This document shows, piece by piece, positions 1 to 8,396 of a DNA stretch of 64,000 nucleotides. A model generated the notes under the pieces. That model ran no database searches and was not told the origin of the DNA. It worked only from the letters and a program-made list of their open reading frames with translations. This DNA comes from Halobellus sp. Atlit-31R. GTDB lineage: Archaea; Halobacteriota; Halobacteria; Halobacteriales; Haloferacaceae. Within the stretch, counting starts at the first letter, position 1; every line of letters begins with the position of its first letter. The translations under genes and the position numbers were made by a program. The stretch is taken from positions 248,001 through 312,000 of the forward strand of contig QPLR01000001.1 of the NCBI GenBank assembly GCA_003665935.1. Direction: 5' to 3'.

Positions 1-138
1 TGCGCTTGTGTCGGCGCCCGCGTCGGCTGTCTGCTCCCGTGTTCCGTCCGCCGAGCTGTCGGTCCCGTTCACGTCGTACTCTGCGTAGTGCGGGCTGTTA
101 AGCCACCCGTTCGCGACCGCCACGCGTAACCGACGCAT
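1..138 (-). CDS. Hypothetical protein, N-terminal 46 residues (runs off window)
   Basis: An open frame on the minus strand starts with ATG at 138 and is still open at base 1. The first residues are MRRLRVAVANGWLNSP, followed by a polar, Asp/Thr/Ser-rich stretch with haloarchaeal codon bias. I do not recognise the family. It is divergent from the small membrane ORF at 167 with only 28 bases between start codons, so the two would share one short promoter region. A chance ORF cannot be excluded because only 46 codons are visible. Confidence 0.45.
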   Translation of the reverse strand, partial: MRRLRVAVANGWLNSPHYAEYDVNGTDSSADGTREQTADAGADTSA

Positions 139-166
139 CTTTGCCTACGCGCTCCGAATTCGTGGT

Positions 167-250
167 ATGAGCGACAGGGACCTTCTCGGCGTCGTCCTCG
201 GCGCGATCGCTGTACTGATGTTCGCGACCGGGCTCTTTCTCGCCGTCTGA
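167..250 (+). CDS. Very small membrane protein (27 aa)
   Basis: ATG at 167 opens a 27-residue frame beginning MSDRDLLGV, followed by one continuous hydrophobic segment (about residues 7-27) that ends at the stop codon. It looks like a single-pass membrane peptide. It lies beside the cytochrome oxidase subunit I gene, where small subunits or assembly peptides are common, but no family could be named. Support is the charged N-terminus, the clean helix and the location in an otherwise gene-free interval. Confidence 0.45.
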   Translation: MSDRDLLGVVLGAIAVLMFATGLFLAV

Positions 251-444
251 GCGTGCGCCGGACGGCTGGCCGCCGCCGGTGACGAACTCGGCAGTTGCAC
301 GTGAGAGTCGTATCCGCGCAGTGCTGGCGTCCTGTCGAGCGGCACCTCGGTCCGGTGCCGTCGGGCAGTAGACCGAGGGCGGCGGGCTGTGAGACGTCGC
401 GTCCGCTGTGAAACGTGAAAACGAAGTAAAGGTGTGCGTCGAGC

Positions 445-2250
445 TTACGCGTCGTCTGCGTCGCCCGCGTCGTCGGCGGCGTCCGCGGCGTCTTCGGGCT
501 GACCGCCGTCAGTCAGGGCCGCGTCCTCGCTCTCCTCTCCGCCGTCGGTGATCGCCGTCTGCAGCTTCTTGTCGTACCAGTCCCACTCGGCGGTGTAGAG
601 GCCGGAGTCGCGGAGGTTCCACGGGTCGCCGTCCTTGACCTCCGGGCCTTCGAGCCACGACTGGACGAAGTTCCACACGAAGATGATCTGACCGGCGAGC
701 AGGATCAGCGCGCCGACCGACGCGAGCTGGTGCATCGTCGCGAACTGCGGCAGATACGTCGCGTAGCGGCGCGGCATCCCGCCGTAGCCCAGCAGGATCA
801 TCGCGAAGAACGTGACGTTCGTGCCGATCATCGAGAGCCAGAAGTGCGCCTTACCGAGCGTCTTCTGGTACATCCGGCCCGTGTAGATCGGGAACCAGTA
901 GTAGAGGCCGACGAAGACCGCGAACCCGATCGAGCCGAAGATGATGTAGTGGAAGTGCCCGACGACGTAGTAGGTGTCGTGCAGGATCAGGTCGATCGGG
1001 ATCGACGCGAGGAAGACCCCCGTGACGCCGCCGATGATGAAGTTCGAGACGAACCCGATGGAGAACAGCATCGGCGTCGTCAGCCGAATCCGGCCGTTCC
1101 ACATCGTCGTGATCCAGTTGAACGTCTTCACTGCACTCGGTATCGCGATGGCCAACGAGACGGCCATGAACGAGGCGCGGAGGCGCGGATCGATGCCCGT
1201 CGCGAACATGTGGTGTGCCCAGACGCCGAACGAGAGCACACCGATCGCGAGCGTTGAGTAGACGACGAACTTGAACCCGAAGAGGCGGCGTCCCGAGAAC
1301 CGGGGAATGACGTAGCTCACGATCCCCATCGGCGGGAGCACCAGGATGTAGACCTCGGGGTGGCCGAAGAACCAGAACAGGTGCTGCCAGAGGATCGCGC
1401 CGCCTTCACCGGCGAAGAACGTCGTGCCGAAGTTGCGGTCGAACAGCAGCATCACGAGCGCGCTGCCGAGCAGCGGGAACGCGAACAGGATGAGCCCCGA
1501 CTGCGTGAGGATCGTCCACGAGAAGATGTCGAGGTTCGCCCAGGAGACGTCGTCGCCGCGTTCCGTGAAGATCGTCGCGATGAAATTGATCGCACCCATC
1601 GTCGCCGAGACGCCCGACAGGTGCAGACCGAGTAGCATCAGGTCGACGCCGGCGTTCGCCTGATTACCGGCACCCACACCGGAAGACAGCGGGGTGTACA
1701 TCGTCCAGGCGGTCTGAGCCGGGATGATGTCCGGAAGCGGGAAGAAGCCCGCCCAGATGAGCAGCGCGGCCGGCGGCAGAAGCCAGAACGCGATGGCGTT
1801 GATTCGCGGGAACGCCATATCGTCGGCGCCGATCAGCAGCGGCACCAGATAGTTCGAGAACGCCGCTAGAATGGGCGTTCCGAACAGGAACAGCATCGTG
1901 ATGCCGTGACTCGTCAGCAGCGAGTTGTAGAACGTGTTCGAGATGATCGACATTCCGGGATCGAGAAGCTCGATCCGCATCACAACGACCATCAGGCCGC
2001 CCACGACGAACGCCGTGAGCCCGTACGCGCCGTACAGGATCCCAATGTCCTTGTGGTCGACCGTCGTCAACCAGCGAATGATACCAGACGGTTTCTCTTC
2101 GGAAACGTAGCTATCTTGCTGCCCGTACCCACCGCCTCCGGCGACGGGACTGTACGAGCGCCAGTTTTCCACCCGCGCAATCCACGCGGCGACGGCAACG
2201 AGGAGGACCCCCATTAGAACCGTCAGTGCTAGCTGTCCGTTGACCTCCAT
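445..2250 (-). CDS. coxA: Cytochrome c oxidase subunit I (heme-copper oxidase, A1-like)
   Basis: Catalytic subunit of the terminal oxidase, reducing O2 at a heme-CuB centre in the cell membrane and pumping protons. The 601-residue protein shows the low-spin heme ligand H115, the GHPEVY motif (CuB ligand H297 linked to Y301, with the A1-type Glu E299), the HH pair 346-347 (CuB), and H432/H434 in the GHFHYI motif as heme ligands. D144 and K375 fit the D- and K-channel positions. An extra N-terminal helix precedes the usual core and the C-terminal tail is acidic. Two small cox-cluster genes follow upstream on the same strand; subunit III lies 6 kb away and subunit II 50 kb away. Confidence 0.97.
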   Translation of the reverse strand: MEVNGQLALTVLMGVLLVAVAAWIARVENWRSYSPVAGGGGYGQQDSYVSEEKPSGIIRWLTTVDHKDIGILYGAYGLTAFVVGGLMVVVMRIELLDPGMSIISNTFYNSLLTSHGITMLFLFGTPILAAFSNYLVPLLIGADDMAFPRINAIAFWLLPPAALLIWAGFFPLPDIIPAQTAWTMYTPLSSGVGAGNQANAGVDLMLLGLHLSGVSATMGAINFIATIFTERGDDVSWANLDIFSWTILTQSGLILFAFPLLGSALVMLLFDRNFGTTFFAGEGGAILWQHLFWFFGHPEVYILVLPPMGIVSYVIPRFSGRRLFGFKFVVYSTLAIGVLSFGVWAHHMFATGIDPRLRASFMAVSLAIAIPSAVKTFNWITTMWNGRIRLTTPMLFSIGFVSNFIIGGVTGVFLASIPIDLILHDTYYVVGHFHYIIFGSIGFAVFVGLYYWFPIYTGRMYQKTLGKAHFWLSMIGTNVTFFAMILLGYGGMPRRYATYLPQFATMHQLASVGALILLAGQIIFVWNFVQSWLEGPEVKDGDPWNLRDSGLYTAEWDWYDKKLQTAITDGGEESEDAALTDGGQPEDAADAADDAGDADDA

Positions 2251-2378
2251 AGAGGTACCTGTGTAACGGAAGGTAATGAAAGGTTCGGGACGCCGTGACG
2301 GTGTCCCTCGAATTACGCGACGGAGACGGTGCTAGTCGGTCGGTTCGCCGAGCAGGAGGGGCGTAGAATCGGGACCGT

Positions 2379-2747
2379 TCAGGCGTCGTCGGCGGCGGCG
2401 TCGGTATCACCCTCGACAGCAGGTTCGGAGGCGTCCGATTGGAACTGTTCGGCAGGGTCTTCGCCCTCTTCGAGCGGCTCTGCGCCCTCGACGCCAGCCT
2501 GACCGGGCAGGTAGAGCTTGCCCGTCATCTCGCTGCCGGCGACCGCACGGCCAGCGAAGTACGTCAGGATAGCCAGCAGAACGAACGGCACGGCCAGCAG
2601 GCCGAACTGGAGCGACGACGCGAGCGGATCGATCCCGAACGGTGCGATCACGGCGAACGCGATGATAAAGAACGCCATGATGAACAACGGGACCATATTG
2701 ACAGTAAGGTCGAGCAGTGTGTCCCGATCGAAGATTTTGTTCGCCAT
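2379..2747 (-). CDS. Cox-cluster small membrane protein, DUF6684-like
   Basis: A 122-residue protein starting MANKIFDRDTLLDL, with two hydrophobic segments (about residues 18-38 and 45-70) and an acidic C-terminal third. Size, start and position upstream of coxA match the haloarchaeal family annotated DUF6684, known mainly from cox neighbourhoods. That naming is from memory. I chose ATG 2747 because the longer frame upstream has no protein-like content and overlaps the next gene. A role in oxidase assembly or as an accessory subunit is inference from neighbours only. Confidence 0.8.
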   Translation of the reverse strand: MANKIFDRDTLLDLTVNMVPLFIMAFFIIAFAVIAPFGIDPLASSLQFGLLAVPFVLLAILTYFAGRAVAGSEMTGKLYLPGQAGVEGAEPLEEGEDPAEQFQSDASEPAVEGDTDAAADDA

Positions 2748-2854
2748 AGTGGATCTTTCCAGTGGAGAATAAAATAGGTTGTTGATTCGATGCGTGTCGT
2801 CACCGACCACACGTCGGCGATACGGCGGAGATATCGCCGGGCGAGCGTCGTGGC

Positions 2855-3223
2855 TCAGTACGTCGGCTCCTCGCGGTCCTGTGCGAAGAGCGACCCGGCG
2901 AGGCCGCCCGCGACGAGGATCGCCGCGGCAGCGACGATCGCGAACCCGCGGTCCGGAAGGTCGATACTGGTGTAGACGAACCCGAGCCCCAGCGCCGCCA
3001 GCGGGAGTGCGACGACGACCATCGCGCGCCACGGGGTCTGTGCGTATCTCGTCTCCGTCGCCATCCCGGCGACGCTCCCGCCGAACAGCAAGAGCCCGCC
3101 GACCGCGAGCGGGAACAGGCTGAAGAGGATCCCGATCTCCGCGATCGGAATTCCCAGTGCGATGAACAGCGGCCACGGGCTCGCCATCCGATACTGCTCC
3201 GAAAGTCCCGGTTCAGCGTCCAT
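2855..3223 (-). CDS. Cox-cluster membrane protein (DUF7541-like)
   Basis: A 122-residue protein starting MDAEPGLSEQYRMASPW, with four hydrophobic segments and a short polar C-terminus. It resembles the haloarchaeal protein labelled 'cox cluster protein'. It is on the same strand as and just upstream of the DUF6684-like gene and coxA, so it is probably part of the oxidase transcription unit. ATG 3223 was preferred over an in-frame start 18 codons earlier, because the extra residues are not membrane-like and the Asp/Glu-rich start is typical. Molecular role unknown. Confidence 0.75.
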   Translation of the reverse strand: MDAEPGLSEQYRMASPWPLFIALGIPIAEIGILFSLFPLAVGGLLLFGGSVAGMATETRYAQTPWRAMVVVALPLAALGLGFVYTSIDLPDRGFAIVAAAAILVAGGLAGSLFAQDREEPTY

Positions 3224-3421
3224 TACCGGCAACACGTGCTGAGAGATACAAAGGGCTTCGATTTGTGCCGTGGTCACAGTCGCAACCGGTCACGTGCGAG
3301 ATCACACGCTGTCGTGCGGTCTGGTGGGCAAAACCCCGCAGAGGCGACTGTCTCGGATCGGCCGGGCACGGCCAGTTCCGAAAGAACAACTTTTTCGACG
3401 CAGGTCGTCGACTCATATGCG

Positions 3422-4534
3422 ATGGGACTGGAGGAAGAGATCGACGAACTCCGCGAGGAGATCGCGAACACGCCCTACAACAAGGCCACCGAGGCGCACA
3501 TCGGCCGGCTGAAGGCGAAGCTCGCGGAGAAGAAAGAGAAACTCGAACAGCAGTCCTCCAGCGGCGGCGGTCACGGCTACGCGGTCGAGAAGACCGGCGA
3601 CGCGACCGTCGCGCTCGTCGGCTTCCCCAGCGTCGGCAAGTCGACGCTGATCAACGCGCTCACGAACGCCGACAGCGAGGTCGGCGAGTACGAGTTCACG
3701 ACGCTCGACGTCAACCCCGGGATGCTGAAGTACAACGGCGCGAACATCCAGATCCTCGACGTTCCGGGACTCATCGAGGGGGCCGCCGGTGGGCGCGGCG
3801 GCGGCAAGGAAGTCCTGTCGGTCGTCCGCACCGCCGATCTGGTGGTCTTTCTGCTCTCGGTCTTCGAGATCGAACGGTACGAGCGGCTCCAGCGCGAACT
3901 GTACGACAACAAGATCAGACTCGACACGTCGCCGCCGAACGTCACGATCTCGAAGCGCGGGAAGGGCGGGATCCACGTCACCACCTCCGACGACGTCTCG
4001 CTCGACGAGGACACGATCGCGAGCGTCCTGCGCGAGCACGGCTACGTCAACGCCGACGTGACCGTCCGCGGCGACACCACGATCGACGAACTCATCGACG
4101 GCATCATGGACAACCGCGTCTACCTGCCGTCGATCGTCGCGGTCAACAAGGCGGACCTCATCGACCGCGACTACCTGCCGACCGTCGAGGAGAACCTCCG
4201 CGAGGTCGGCGTCGACCCCGACGAGGCAGTCTTCATCAGCGCCGAGGCCGAGAAGGGGCTCGACGCGCTCAAAGAGCACGTCTGGGAGGCGCTCGGCTTG
4301 ATTCGAGTGTACATGGACAAGCCCGGACGCGGCGTCGACTACGACGAGCCGCTCGTCCTGATGGAAGGGGAGAACACCGTCGACGACGCGCTCCGAAAAC
4401 TCGGCGGGACGCTCGACGAACGCTTCCGCTTCGCCCGCGTCACCGGCCCGAGCGCGAAGCACGACGAACAGCAGGTCGGGCGCGACCACGAACTGCAGGA
4501 CGAGGACGTGATGCGCGTCGTCGCCCGGAAGTAG
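3422..4534 (+). CDS. DRG-family GTP-binding protein with TGS domain
   Basis: Archaeal member of the DRG branch of Obg-type GTPases, which associate with ribosomes and translation. The 370-residue protein has an N-terminal helical region (1-50), P-loop GFPSVGKS at 67-74, switch II DVPG at 113-116, NKAD at 242-245, and a C-terminal TGS domain from about 295. The start at 3422 gives the canonical MGLEEEIDELREEI; longer upstream frames lack coding character. It is divergent from the cox-cluster gene. A T-rich element lies about 27 bases upstream. Cytoplasmic; precise cellular target not established from sequence. Confidence 0.95.
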   Translation: MGLEEEIDELREEIANTPYNKATEAHIGRLKAKLAEKKEKLEQQSSSGGGHGYAVEKTGDATVALVGFPSVGKSTLINALTNADSEVGEYEFTTLDVNPGMLKYNGANIQILDVPGLIEGAAGGRGGGKEVLSVVRTADLVVFLLSVFEIERYERLQRELYDNKIRLDTSPPNVTISKRGKGGIHVTTSDDVSLDEDTIASVLREHGYVNADVTVRGDTTIDELIDGIMDNRVYLPSIVAVNKADLIDRDYLPTVEENLREVGVDPDEAVFISAEAEKGLDALKEHVWEALGLIRVYMDKPGRGVDYDEPLVLMEGENTVDDALRKLGGTLDERFRFARVTGPSAKHDEQQVGRDHELQDEDVMRVVARK

Positions 4535-4613
4535 TCTCGGCCGTCCGATCACGGAGAGCGGATCGGCCACTGCAGACCGGTCCGCTCTTGGCCGTCAGGC
4601 ACCGAGTCCGACC

Positions 4614-5072
4614 GTGTCCCGTTCGACGCCGCGAACCGTTCTGGCGCTGCTCGCACTCCTCGCCGTGCCGTGGTCGGTGCAGGTGTTCAGCGGCCGCGAC
4701 GCCACGTTCCTCTTCGCGTGGGGGCTGTTCAACACGAATCCGGTACAGGTGACGACGCTCTCGGACTTCCTCTTCGTCTACACGCAGGGGCTGCCGGAGT
4801 ACATCCTCGCGTGGCCGCTGTCGGTCGCGCTCTACGGACTCGCGCTCGCGAGCGCCGTGGTCGGTTGGCGAACCGGCCGCGAGGATCCGCGGGTCACCGC
4901 CGGGCTCCTCGTCGTCGCAGCCGTGGCGCAGCTCCGTCTGGCGTGGGGCTTCTCCGTCCAGCCGTACCGGACCGCCTGGCCGGTCGGGACGGTCGCGTTC
5001 CTCGTCGTCGTCTGGTGGTGGTACTGGCCGCGCGTCCGCGCGCAGCTGCGGCGTCGCCTCGACTCCTCGTAG
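4614..5072 (+). CDS. Haloarchaeal membrane protein, TIGR04206-like
   Basis: A 152-residue integral membrane protein starting at GTG 4614, with hydrophobic segments near residues 8-24, 58-80, 92-110 and 122-137 and a basic C-terminus. The length and conserved aromatic segments (LFAWGLFNTNP, YWPRVRAQ) match a haloarchaeal family I recall as TIGR04206; function unknown. It follows the DRG GTPase by 79 bases on the same strand, but nothing links the two functionally. Confidence 0.75.
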   Translation: MSRSTPRTVLALLALLAVPWSVQVFSGRDATFLFAWGLFNTNPVQVTTLSDFLFVYTQGLPEYILAWPLSVALYGLALASAVVGWRTGREDPRVTAGLLVVAAVAQLRLAWGFSVQPYRTAWPVGTVAFLVVVWWWYWPRVRAQLRRRLDSS

Positions 5073-5156
5073 TACGCGTCGGCCCGAATCGGCACTGCTA
5101 CCCTGTCGGGGTCCGCTTCAGCATCCTTTTTGCCCGCGGCGTCCGTCCGTCCGCGT

Positions 5157-5924
5157 ATGTCCGGAGTACTCGATCACGTGATGATGCGCGTCGAAGACCT
5201 CGAGGAGTCCCTGGAGTGGTACACGACGCATCTGAACTACGAGGAGAAGGGTCGCTGGGAGGCCGACACCTTCACCAACGTCTACCTCGGGCCAACGGAG
5301 ATGCACGAGGAGGGCGCGATGCTCGAACTCACCTACAACCACGACGACCGGACCTACGAGATGGGCGACGCCTGGGGCCACATCGCCGTCCGCGTTCCCG
5401 AAGGCGAACTCGAAGCCCACTACGAACAGCTGATGGACGAGGGCGTGGAAGACTACCGCGACCCCGAGTCCTGCGGCGGCCGCTACGCGTTCGTCAAAGA
5501 CCCCGACGGCCACGAGGTCGAGATCGTCCAGCGCGACCCCGAGCAGGGTGCGACGTGGAGCATCGACCACACGATGATTCGCGTCGAGGACGCCGACGAG
5601 GCGCTCGGTTTCTGGACCCGGAAGTTCGAGTACGAACACACCGGCCGCTGGGAGTCCGACACCTTCGCGAACTACTTTATGAAGCCCGAAGGCGCCAGCG
5701 ACGCCGCGATGGCAGTCGAGCTCACGTACAACTACGACGGCCGCTCGTACACGATGGGCGACGCCTGGGGCCACCTCTGCGTGCGCGCGGACGACCTCCA
5801 CGACTACTGGGACACGCTGATGGAACGGGAGGCAGAGGACTACCGCGACCCGGCGTCCTGCGACGACCGCTACGCGTTCACGACCGACCAGGACGGCCAC
5901 GAGATCGAGATCCTCGAACCCTGA
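5157..5924 (+). CDS. Two-domain VOC (glyoxalase/bleomycin-resistance fold) protein
   Basis: A 255-residue protein built from two tandem VOC modules (about 5-125 and 132-255) that are clearly duplicates: each has DH at the start of a strand, GRWE[AS]DTF, LTYN, MGDAWGH and a terminal HE[VI]EI. The metal-binding pattern (His, Glu, His, Glu) looks intact in both halves, so a metal-dependent lyase or dioxygenase-type activity is likely; lactoylglutathione lyase is the usual label for this haloarchaeal family. ATG 5157 places the first domain directly after the start. A T-rich element lies about 29 bases upstream. Confidence 0.88.
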   Translation: MSGVLDHVMMRVEDLEESLEWYTTHLNYEEKGRWEADTFTNVYLGPTEMHEEGAMLELTYNHDDRTYEMGDAWGHIAVRVPEGELEAHYEQLMDEGVEDYRDPESCGGRYAFVKDPDGHEVEIVQRDPEQGATWSIDHTMIRVEDADEALGFWTRKFEYEHTGRWESDTFANYFMKPEGASDAAMAVELTYNYDGRSYTMGDAWGHLCVRADDLHDYWDTLMEREAEDYRDPASCDDRYAFTTDQDGHEIEILEP

Positions 5925-5970
5925 CGCGCTCGCACTGGTCCTCGTGACCTCTGCCCGGAACGACAAGGGA

Positions 5971-5976
5971 TTTATT
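5971..5976 (+). promoter_or_regulatory. TATA box of artA
   Basis: TTTATT lies 28 bases before the ATG of the archaeosortase gene in a G+C-rich setting, the spacing expected for a nearly leaderless haloarchaeal transcript. Confidence 0.6.
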
Positions 5977-5998
5977 CGTCAGCATCGTTCCACCTGAT

Positions 5999-6922
5999 AT
6001 GCCCGGCCTGCTCTCCGACGCGCTCGCGTGGGTCGTGATCGCGACGTTCGCCGTCGGAGCGCTCTCGGAAGACCGCAACGAGTCGCTCGCGCGATACGCC
6101 ACGGCCGGCGCGTGGGTCGGCTTCGCCGTCTTCTGGCTCCAGTTGGTGCCGCACTTCGCGTTCGTCCACAAGAGCTACGTCGAGGGGATACTCGCGGTGG
6201 CCGCCGTCCCGGCGTCGCTGTACGCCGGCTACCTGCTGTGGAACGGCCGCGACTCGCTGTACGTGCTCTCGCGGGCGGTGGCGGCGATGGGGCTGATCTA
6301 CCTCCCCTTCGAGACGATTCCGGCGTTCTCGCTTCTCGGGGTCGGCGTCCCGGCTCCGCGCGGCGTCCTGATGGAGACGGTCGCTGCCCAGACCGGTTTC
6401 TTGGTCCAGTCGCTCGGCTACCAGCCGGAGATGATCGTCGGCGAGCAGGGGTATCAGAACACGTTCCTGTTCTTCGACGGCGCCCACCGGCTGACCGTAG
6501 CCGTCGTCCTCGCGTGTACGGGGCTGGGGAGCATCGCAATCTTCGCCGGCCTGATCGCCGCGGTGAAGGCCCCGCTGCGCCGGAAACTGCGCGCGATGGC
6601 GATCGCCGTCCCGATCATCTACGCGCTGAATCTCCTGCGGACGACGTTCATCACGATCGCGTTCGGCAAGCAGTATATGCAGTGGTTCGTCGACGAGATC
6701 CTGTTTCTGTTCGGCTCCTCGGATCCGTATATGGTCTCGTTTTTCATCTCGGATCGGATCATCAGTCAGGTGCTCGCGGTGGTCGTCCTCGTCGGCATCA
6801 CCTACCTCGTCGTGCGCGAGCTCCCAGAGCTTCTGACCGTCATCGAGGACGTGCTGTTCATGCTCACCGGCGACGAGTACGATCTCGAATCGGAGCTGGG
6901 GCTCGGTCGCTCGGGAGCGTAA
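5999..6922 (+). CDS. artA: Archaeosortase A, cysteine transpeptidase for PGF-CTERM proteins
   Basis: Membrane-embedded protease/transpeptidase that removes the PGF-CTERM tail from surface proteins before lipid attachment. The 307-residue protein has about eight membrane helices and the catalytic set C173 (in LACTGLG), R214 (in NLLRTT) and R253 (in SDRI); these numbers are identical to those published for Haloferax volcanii ArtA. A clear TATA box precedes the ATG by 28 bases. A likely substrate (PGF-CTERM protein at 27221) and pssA, implicated in lipid attachment of ArtA substrates in Haloferax, are in the same window. Confidence 0.96.
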   Translation: MPGLLSDALAWVVIATFAVGALSEDRNESLARYATAGAWVGFAVFWLQLVPHFAFVHKSYVEGILAVAAVPASLYAGYLLWNGRDSLYVLSRAVAAMGLIYLPFETIPAFSLLGVGVPAPRGVLMETVAAQTGFLVQSLGYQPEMIVGEQGYQNTFLFFDGAHRLTVAVVLACTGLGSIAIFAGLIAAVKAPLRRKLRAMAIAVPIIYALNLLRTTFITIAFGKQYMQWFVDEILFLFGSSDPYMVSFFISDRIISQVLAVVVLVGITYLVVRELPELLTVIEDVLFMLTGDEYDLESELGLGRSGA

Positions 6923-6967
6923 CCGGAATCGCGGCGGCGACGTCCGACTCGGTCTCCCCCGACCGCG

Positions 6968-7747
6968 TCAGATCCGAGACTCCTCGAGCACGTCGTCCGG
7001 CGCGCCACCGAGCGTCGCCAGCGCGTCGGCCTCGACGTGGTGGAGGTCGCCGGGGATCACGAGCAGGTGGAGCGGGTCGCCGAAGTCCTGTGCAGCCAGG
7101 GCCGACAGTCGGTCAGCGACGACTGTCGGTTCGGGGCTGCCGGCGCGAGCGACGACGACGCCGAGGGTATCCTGCCAGCCCGCCGCGAGCAACTCCGCGG
7201 CGACGTCCGCGGTCATATACTCGTCGCGGTCGGCTTTGATATCGAGGTAGACCACGGTGTGAAGGCCGCGTTCGCGGTTCGCCTCGATCGAGTCGACGAC
7301 GCTCTGCGGCACGCCGTCGGCCCCGTGGGCGTACGGAAACGGGAGCGTGACGGCCTTGCCGAACCGGTAGTTCTGCAACCCGGTGAGTCCGCTCGCGGCC
7401 GTCTGCGCGGTGACGCCGTGGATCACTCGCGTGTCGATCCCGCGTTCGATCGCCCGGAGCCGGAGATCGACGTGCGTCGTCGAGATCATCGTGTCGCCGG
7501 CGGTGAGAAAGGCGACGTGTTCGTCTTCGGCGGCGTCGAGAACGTCGTCCGGATGCTGCTCGACGCCCGCGCGGTCTCTGACCTCGATGTCGATGTCGTG
7601 ATACGCAGCGAGGTCGTCGACGGTCGCCCCGACGAGGTGGCTCGTGTAGAACTCGGCGACGGCGCGGTCGGCGTCGGCGAGCGCTTCTCGGCCCTCGACG
7701 GTGATAGAGCGCTCGTCGTACAGTCCGAGGCCGATGAAGGTGAGCAT
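6968..7747 (-). CDS. dphB: Diphthine synthase
   Basis: SAM-dependent methyltransferase that methylates the modified His of elongation factor 2 on the route to diphthamide. The 259-residue protein begins MLTFIGLGLYDERSIT, the signature N-terminus of this tetrapyrrole-methylase-fold family, and includes GDTMIST (about 84-91) and HGVTAQTAASGLTGLQNYRFG (about 112-130), which form the SAM and substrate pocket. ATG 7747 is chosen because the family starts exactly there; the 27 upstream residues are not conserved in character. Convergent with artA. Confidence 0.95.
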   Translation of the reverse strand: MLTFIGLGLYDERSITVEGREALADADRAVAEFYTSHLVGATVDDLAAYHDIDIEVRDRAGVEQHPDDVLDAAEDEHVAFLTAGDTMISTTHVDLRLRAIERGIDTRVIHGVTAQTAASGLTGLQNYRFGKAVTLPFPYAHGADGVPQSVVDSIEANRERGLHTVVYLDIKADRDEYMTADVAAELLAAGWQDTLGVVVARAGSPEPTVVADRLSALAAQDFGDPLHLLVIPGDLHHVEADALATLGGAPDDVLEESRI

Positions 7748-7941
7748 ACTCTCCCTGGGCGTGCGGCGGGTATAAACAGCCGGAAACGTGGGCCGAACGG
7801 CGGTACGCTTTTCAACGATGCTGCACAAGCTTCAGTTGGCGCTGTCAGCGCCTTGGTTTGTTCGAACGGCGATCCGGCGGTCGACTGGTCATCGGGCCGC
7901 CTGGACCGTCGTCGTGACACGACGTTCGAGCGGCTGCTCTC

Positions 7942-8157
7942 TCACTCGTCCTCCAGCAGTCCGAGATCGTCGGCGACGGCGTCCGCCAGAGCGTCGGCGA
8001 TCACGGGGTCGACCTGCGCGATCTCCTCGCCGTCGTGGCGGTGCTCGTTGTGCGTCTCCAGCGACTCGCGGAGATCCGACAGCGCCACACGGGAGGTCGT
8101 TCCGCACGCCTCACAGACGATCGGCACCGTCGGCTCGTCGGTCTCCTGCTCGCTCAT
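7942..8157 (-). CDS. Small putative zinc-binding protein
   Basis: A 71-residue acidic protein starting MSEQETDEPTVPIVCEACG. The Cys pair (CEAC, residues 15-18) followed by a His pair (H36 and H40) gives a CxxC...HxxxH arrangement that could bind one zinc. The family is not recognised by name; such short CCHH proteins are abundant in haloarchaea. ATG 8157 is preferred over a longer frame because the added residues are basic and non-coding in character. Confidence 0.7.
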   Translation of the reverse strand: MSEQETDEPTVPIVCEACGTTSRVALSDLRESLETHNEHRHDGEEIAQVDPVIADALADAVADDLGLLEDE

Positions 8158-8263
8158 ACCCGACAGACGGACGAGGGGTATGAAAACTGATCCGGTTTCG
8201 GAGTCGCCGGAACGGTGCGTACAGAGCGCGCCAAGACCCCACAGAGAGTGTCGAGACCCCAAT

Positions 8264-8308
8264 CGACGTCCCCGTGAGAGAGTCCCCTCGCCGACGTCCC
8301 CGTGAGAG
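8264..8308. repeat. 17-bp direct repeat in intergenic region
   Basis: The 17-mer CGACGTCCCCGTGAGAG occurs at 8264-8280 and again at 8292-8308 with a 28-bp period, in the 239-bp gap between the small zinc protein and coxC. No gene is visible in this gap. The repeat could be a regulator-binding site or a simple duplication. Confidence 0.6.
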
Positions 8309-8396
8309 GTCTCTACTCACGAACGCTCGGTCCGAAGTCGCTGCAGAATCGTGAAGTCGCCGGGCGCGACCTGAATCGTGGGACGGGCCGCGGCGG

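Noticed and set aside
730-1257. Plus-strand ORF opposite coxA
   Set aside because: It is rich in Arg/Glu/Asp from antisense codons and overlaps an unambiguous oxidase subunit I gene with all its metal ligands.
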